This document shows, piece after piece, positions 61,379 to 64,000 of a DNA stretch of 64,000 nucleotides (positions within the stretch are counted from its first letter, which is position 1; each line of letters opens with the position of its first letter). Made by a program: the position numbers and the translations under genes. This stretch comes from JAGPUQ01 sp050250395 (lineage in GTDB: Bacteria > Pseudomonadota > Gammaproteobacteria > Pseudomonadales > Porticoccaceae): NCBI GenBank assembly GCA_050250395.1, contig JBFWOQ010000002.1, positions 124,001 to 188,000 on the forward strand. The letters are read 5' to 3'. The notes beneath the pieces are model-generated. The model had not been told where the DNA came from, did no database searches, and saw only the letters and a list, made by a program, of their open reading frames with translations.

Positions 61379-61414
61379 TGTAGTGATGGCTGTAGTGATG
61401 GTTGTAGTGATGGC
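61379..61414. repeat. 12-bp tandem repeat in the glnA leader (three copies)
   Basis: Three consecutive copies of TGTAGTGATGGC (the middle copy ends in T) at 61379-61414, about 25 bp upstream of the glnA start and inside its predicted 113-nt leader. Noncoding. It could vary in copy number and change the leader's structure. Confidence 0.85.
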
Positions 61415-61478
61415 AAGAGGCCGCGCCGGCAGTCCGTGCCGAAGCGACAAAGGCAGGCACAATTCAGCAAAACGACCC

Positions 61479-61494
61479 AGCAAAACCTGTGCCA
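61479..61494 (-). promoter_or_regulatory. Sigma-54 promoter of glnA
   Basis: TGGCACAGGTTTTGCT on the minus strand matches TGGCAC-N5-TTGC perfectly with 10-bp GG-to-GC spacing. The start would be near 61468. Confidence 0.85.
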
Positions 61495-61625
61495 TTGGAC
61501 ACCGATGCTGGGTGCTCCCGGCAAGTGCTCCAGCGGCATCGGGACGGCTGCTGCGGCGGTCGTTGCAGGCGCCAACTATAGCAGTGAAGATGTCCGCGAG
61601 GAATCTGCCCGGGGTGGCGCTCGGC

Positions 61626-61640
61626 GCACTGCCTCGGTGC
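61626..61640. promoter_or_regulatory. NtrC box 1 upstream of glnA
   Basis: GCACTGCCTCGGTGC fits GCAC-N7-GTGC, the spacing of the E. coli glnA sites. Its centre is about 165 bp upstream of the predicted glnA start. Confidence 0.65.
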
Positions 61641-61655
61641 TCTACGCGGCTTTGC

Positions 61656-61670
61656 GCTCCGCAATGGTGC
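61656..61670. promoter_or_regulatory. NtrC box 2 upstream of glnA
   Basis: GCTCCGCAATGGTGC differs at one base from GCACC-N5-GGTGC. Its centre is 30 bp from box 1, close to three helical turns, as needed for two dimers to cooperate. Confidence 0.55.
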
Positions 61671-61731
61671 GAATGACGGTGCGCCGGACGTGCCGGTGGT
61701 CAATTCTCCTGGGAACCCGCGGCGCAACCCC

Positions 61732-61737
61732 TATACT
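61732..61737 (+). promoter_or_regulatory. -10 element of thiI
   Basis: TATACT 35 bp before the thiI ATG. The -35 is not clear. Confidence 0.45.
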
Positions 61738-61771
61738 GACCGCCTTCTCTGCTGCCGCTGTCCGTTTCGCG

Positions 61772-63223
61772 ATGCGCTTTGTCGTCAAAGTGTCCCCCGA
61801 GATCATCATCAAGAGCGCGCCGGTGCGTCGGCGCCTGATCCGGCAGCTGCGCCGCAATCTCCGCACACTGATCGCGCCCGTGACCGCGGGCGTGACCTTT
61901 GCGGGCGACTGGGATCGATTGGAGCTCAGCGGCACCGGGCTGGCGCCGGCGGACGTTCACCGGATCGCCGACCTGCTGGCGCGAACGCCGGGAATTTCCA
62001 GCTTTGCCCAGGTTGGACGGTACCCGCTTGGCGATTTCGACGACATGGCGGAGCACGTCTGGCGCTGTCATGGTGCGTCCCTGGCGGGGCGACGGTTCGT
62101 GGTGCGCGTCAAACGCACCGGGCGCCATGCATTCACGTCGCCCCAGGTCGAACGGGAAGTGGGCGGCAGATTGCTGGCGCGGGCGGAAGGCGCGTCGGTG
62201 TCGCTGGATCATCCCGAGATCACCGTTCGCCTCGAAATCGTTGCGGATCAGCTCTATGTCATCGAGTCCCGGCGGGCCGGGATCGGCGGGTTTCCCCTGG
62301 GTGAGCAGCCGCCGGTGCTGGCGCTCATGTCCGGGGGCTTCGATTCCACGGTCGCCAGTTACATGCTGCTGCGGCGCGGTCTGCGTACGCACTTCTGCTT
62401 TTTTAATCTGGGCGGTCGCGCCCACGCGCTCGGGGTCAAGGAGGTCGCGCACTTCCTCTGGGAAAAATACAGTGCGAGTCACAGCGTCAAGTTCATCAGC
62501 GTGCCGTTTGAGGGCGTGGTGGCCGAGATACTGGCGCAGGTGGACGATTCGCAAATGGGTGTGGTGCTCAAGCGCATGATGTTGCGCGCGGCCACGGCGG
62601 TTGCCCGTGCCCGGGGGATCGATGCGCTGGTCACCGGTGAAAGCATTGCGCAGGTGTCCAGCCAGACCCTGCCCAATCTGGCGGTGATCGACGCGGTCAC
62701 CGACATGCTGGTGCTGCGGCCGCTGCTTGCCATGGACAAGCAGGACATCATCGGGATTGCCCGCGCCATCGGCACGGAGCCGTTCGCGGCCAGCATGCCG
62801 GAATACTGCGGGGTGATCTCGGTGAAGCCGACCACTCATGCCCGCCGCGACCGCGTGGAGCACGCCGAGGCCCGGTTCGACTTCGACGTCCTGGAGCGGG
62901 CCATCGCAGCGCGTACGGAGGAAGACATCGAGTCGGTGATGGCGGGCGCGGTCGGTCACATCGCGGTGGAAACCTTCCAGGCGCCGCAGCCGGGTGTCAC
63001 CATTCTGGATGTCCGCCATCCGGATCAGAGCGCCGAGCGCCCGTTGCGTGCGGGCAGCGTCCCGGTCGAAGTGGTGCCCTTTTACCGGTTGCAGCAATTC
63101 TTTGCCCAGGTGTCGCCGGAGACACCCTATCTGCTGTATTGCGACAAGGGAGTGATGAGCCGTCTCCATGCCGAACTGCTGGTCGAGCGCGGCTTTACCC
63201 GCGTCGCCGTCTACCGGCCCTGA
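61772..63223 (+). CDS. thiI: tRNA 4-thiouridine synthetase ThiI
   Basis: Transfers sulfur to U8 of tRNA and to the thiamine carrier ThiS. 483 residues (E. coli 482). THUMP domain, then the PP-loop LMSGGFDSTVASYMLL, the Cys-344-like SMPEYCGVIS, and the C-terminal rhodanese domain with YCDKGVMSRLHA, whose Cys is the persulfide carrier. ATG at 61772; the frame is open upstream but has no family residues. Confidence 0.96.
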   Translation: MRFVVKVSPEIIIKSAPVRRRLIRQLRRNLRTLIAPVTAGVTFAGDWDRLELSGTGLAPADVHRIADLLARTPGISSFAQVGRYPLGDFDDMAEHVWRCHGASLAGRRFVVRVKRTGRHAFTSPQVEREVGGRLLARAEGASVSLDHPEITVRLEIVADQLYVIESRRAGIGGFPLGEQPPVLALMSGGFDSTVASYMLLRRGLRTHFCFFNLGGRAHALGVKEVAHFLWEKYSASHSVKFISVPFEGVVAEILAQVDDSQMGVVLKRMMLRAATAVARARGIDALVTGESIAQVSSQTLPNLAVIDAVTDMLVLRPLLAMDKQDIIGIARAIGTEPFAASMPEYCGVISVKPTTHARRDRVEHAEARFDFDVLERAIAARTEEDIESVMAGAVGHIAVETFQAPQPGVTILDVRHPDQSAERPLRAGSVPVEVVPFYRLQQFFAQVSPETPYLLYCDKGVMSRLHAELLVERGFTRVAVYRP

Positions 63224-63240
63224 GGCGTCGCTCGCGGTCA

Positions 63241-63269
63241 TTCTCCGGTAAAGCGCGTGCGCGTATAAT
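63241..63269 (+). promoter_or_regulatory. Promoter of typA
   Basis: TTCTCC (63241-63246), a 17-bp spacer and a perfect TATAAT (63264-63269), 28 bp before the typA ATG. Confidence 0.5.
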
Positions 63270-63297
63270 GCGCGCCCCTTTTCCCGGTATACCTCCA

Positions 63298-64000
63298 TGT
63301 CGGTCAGCAAGCTGCGCAACATTGCCATCGTCGCCCATGTCGACCATGGCAAGACCACGCTGGTCGATCGACTGCTGCAGCAGTCCGGGACCCTGGATCG
63401 CAAGAGTCAGGGCGCCGAGCGCCTGATGGACTCCAACGACCAGGAGCGCGAGCGGGGCATCACCATCCTCGCCAAGAATACCGCCATCCAGTGGCGCGAT
63501 TACCGCATCAACATTGTCGATACCCCTGGCCACGCCGATTTCGGCGGCGAAGTGGAGCGCGTGCTGTCGATGGTCGACTCGGTGCTGCTGCTGGTGGATG
63601 CCGTCGATGGCCCCATGCCGCAGACCCGGTTTGTGACCGCCAAGGCGTTCGCCAGCGGCCTCAAGCCCATCCTGGTAGTGAACAAGATCGACCGCCCGGG
63701 GGCGCGCCCGGACTGGGTGGTCGACCAGGTGTTCGATCTGTTTCACCGTCTCGGCGCGACCGAAGAGCAGCTCGATTTTCCGGTGATTTACGCCTCCGCG
63801 CTCACCGGGGTTGCCGGACTGGACTACAACCACCTGGCGCCCGACATGACGCCCCTGTTCGAGATGATCACGGAGCGCGTGCCCGCCCCGGTCGTGGATG
63901 AGACCGGACCGTTTCAGATGCAGATCTCCGCGCTCGACTACGACAGCTACGTCGGGGTGATCGGGATCGGACGCATCGCCCGCGGCGTGTTGACGCCGGG
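63298..64000 (+). CDS. typA: Translational GTPase TypA/BipA (N-terminal part)
   Basis: Ribosome-associated GTPase needed at low temperature and under stress. The 234 codons present include G1 AHVDHGKTTL, switch RERGITILAKN, G3 DTPGHADFGGEV and G4 NKIDRPGARP, and the beginning of domain II (DYDSYVGVIGIGRI). The gene runs off the window's right end; full BipA is about 600 residues. Confidence 0.97.

Noticed and set aside
1..64000. CRISPR arrays, prophage, toxin-antitoxin, restriction or other defence genes
   Set aside because: No repeat-spacer pattern and no gene with features of these systems was found in the window.

Overview
The window is a chromosomal segment of a GC-rich gammaproteobacterium, read from gene content and order: a gyrB-recF-dnaN-dnaA block, mnmE-yidC-yidD-rnpA-rpmH, mnmG-rsmG-parA-parB followed by the complete atp operon and glmU-glmS, the cytochrome c4/dsbA/engB neighbourhood, yibN-grxC-secB, and glnA-DUF4124-ntrB-ntrC. 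No family or species can be fixed from sequence alone. The polyhydroxyalkanoate (PHA) genes indicate a carbon-storing bacterium. Almost everything is core genome. There is no prophage, CRISPR array, toxin system or intact insertion sequence.

Layout. 1-10.7 kb: replication and translation genes, all on the minus strand (gyrB, recF, dnaN, dnaA, mnmE, yidC, yidD, rnpA, rpmH). The dnaA-mnmE gap (6391-6892) carries two perfect DnaA boxes and an AT-rich stretch. The rpmH-mnmG gap (10685-11230) is the point where all transcription diverges and is also AT-rich, so the window has two origin candidates. Relative to a Pseudomonas-type origin region, the rpmH-to-mnmE block is inverted with respect to dnaA. 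Two perfect parS sites lie inside recF. 11.2-26 kb: mnmG, rsmG, parA, parB, atpIBEFHAGDC, glmU and glmS on the plus strand. 26-35.4 kb: mixed housekeeping genes (YheS-type ABC-F protein, L,D-transpeptidase-fold protein, tRNA-Thr, dsbA, cytochrome c4, engB, an IS1380-type transposase remnant, sodC, an ABC-2 exporter, an RNase AM-like PHP protein, tRNA-Met).

35.6-41.7 kb: a CocE/NonD hydrolase, an alpha/beta hydrolase and a PHA locus: phasin on the minus strand, and divergently a PadR/PhaQ-like regulator, a small PhaR/PhaE-like synthase subunit, a PhaC that reads like the Bacillus class IV enzyme, and a coupled GNAT gene. The divergent promoters overlap an inverted repeat that is a good candidate operator. 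41.7-50.5 kb: glyA, a 149-bp miniature inverted-repeat element, and the run nrdR-ribD-ribE-ribBA-ribH-nusB-thiL-pgpA, a retropepsin-like protease and hisF. 50.6-56.5 kb: a DUF6316 protein, ctpA, envC and gpmI on the minus strand, diverging from yibN, grxC and secB. 56.5-64 kb: ntrC, ntrB, a DUF4124 protein and glnA on the minus strand, then thiI and the start of typA/bipA on the plus strand.

The parts work together in three visible ways. ParA/ParB with the two parS sites make an origin segregation system. NtrB/NtrC and glnA form a nitrogen-control circuit whose wiring is legible: sigma-54 promoters before both glnA and ntrB, each with NtrC-box palindromes 100-200 bp upstream. The PHA locus is a self-contained granule module (synthase, subunit, phasin, regulator) with an operator-like repeat. 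The likely novelty is modest: the rearranged origin, parS inside recF, and the class IV-like PHA locus in a gammaproteobacterium.
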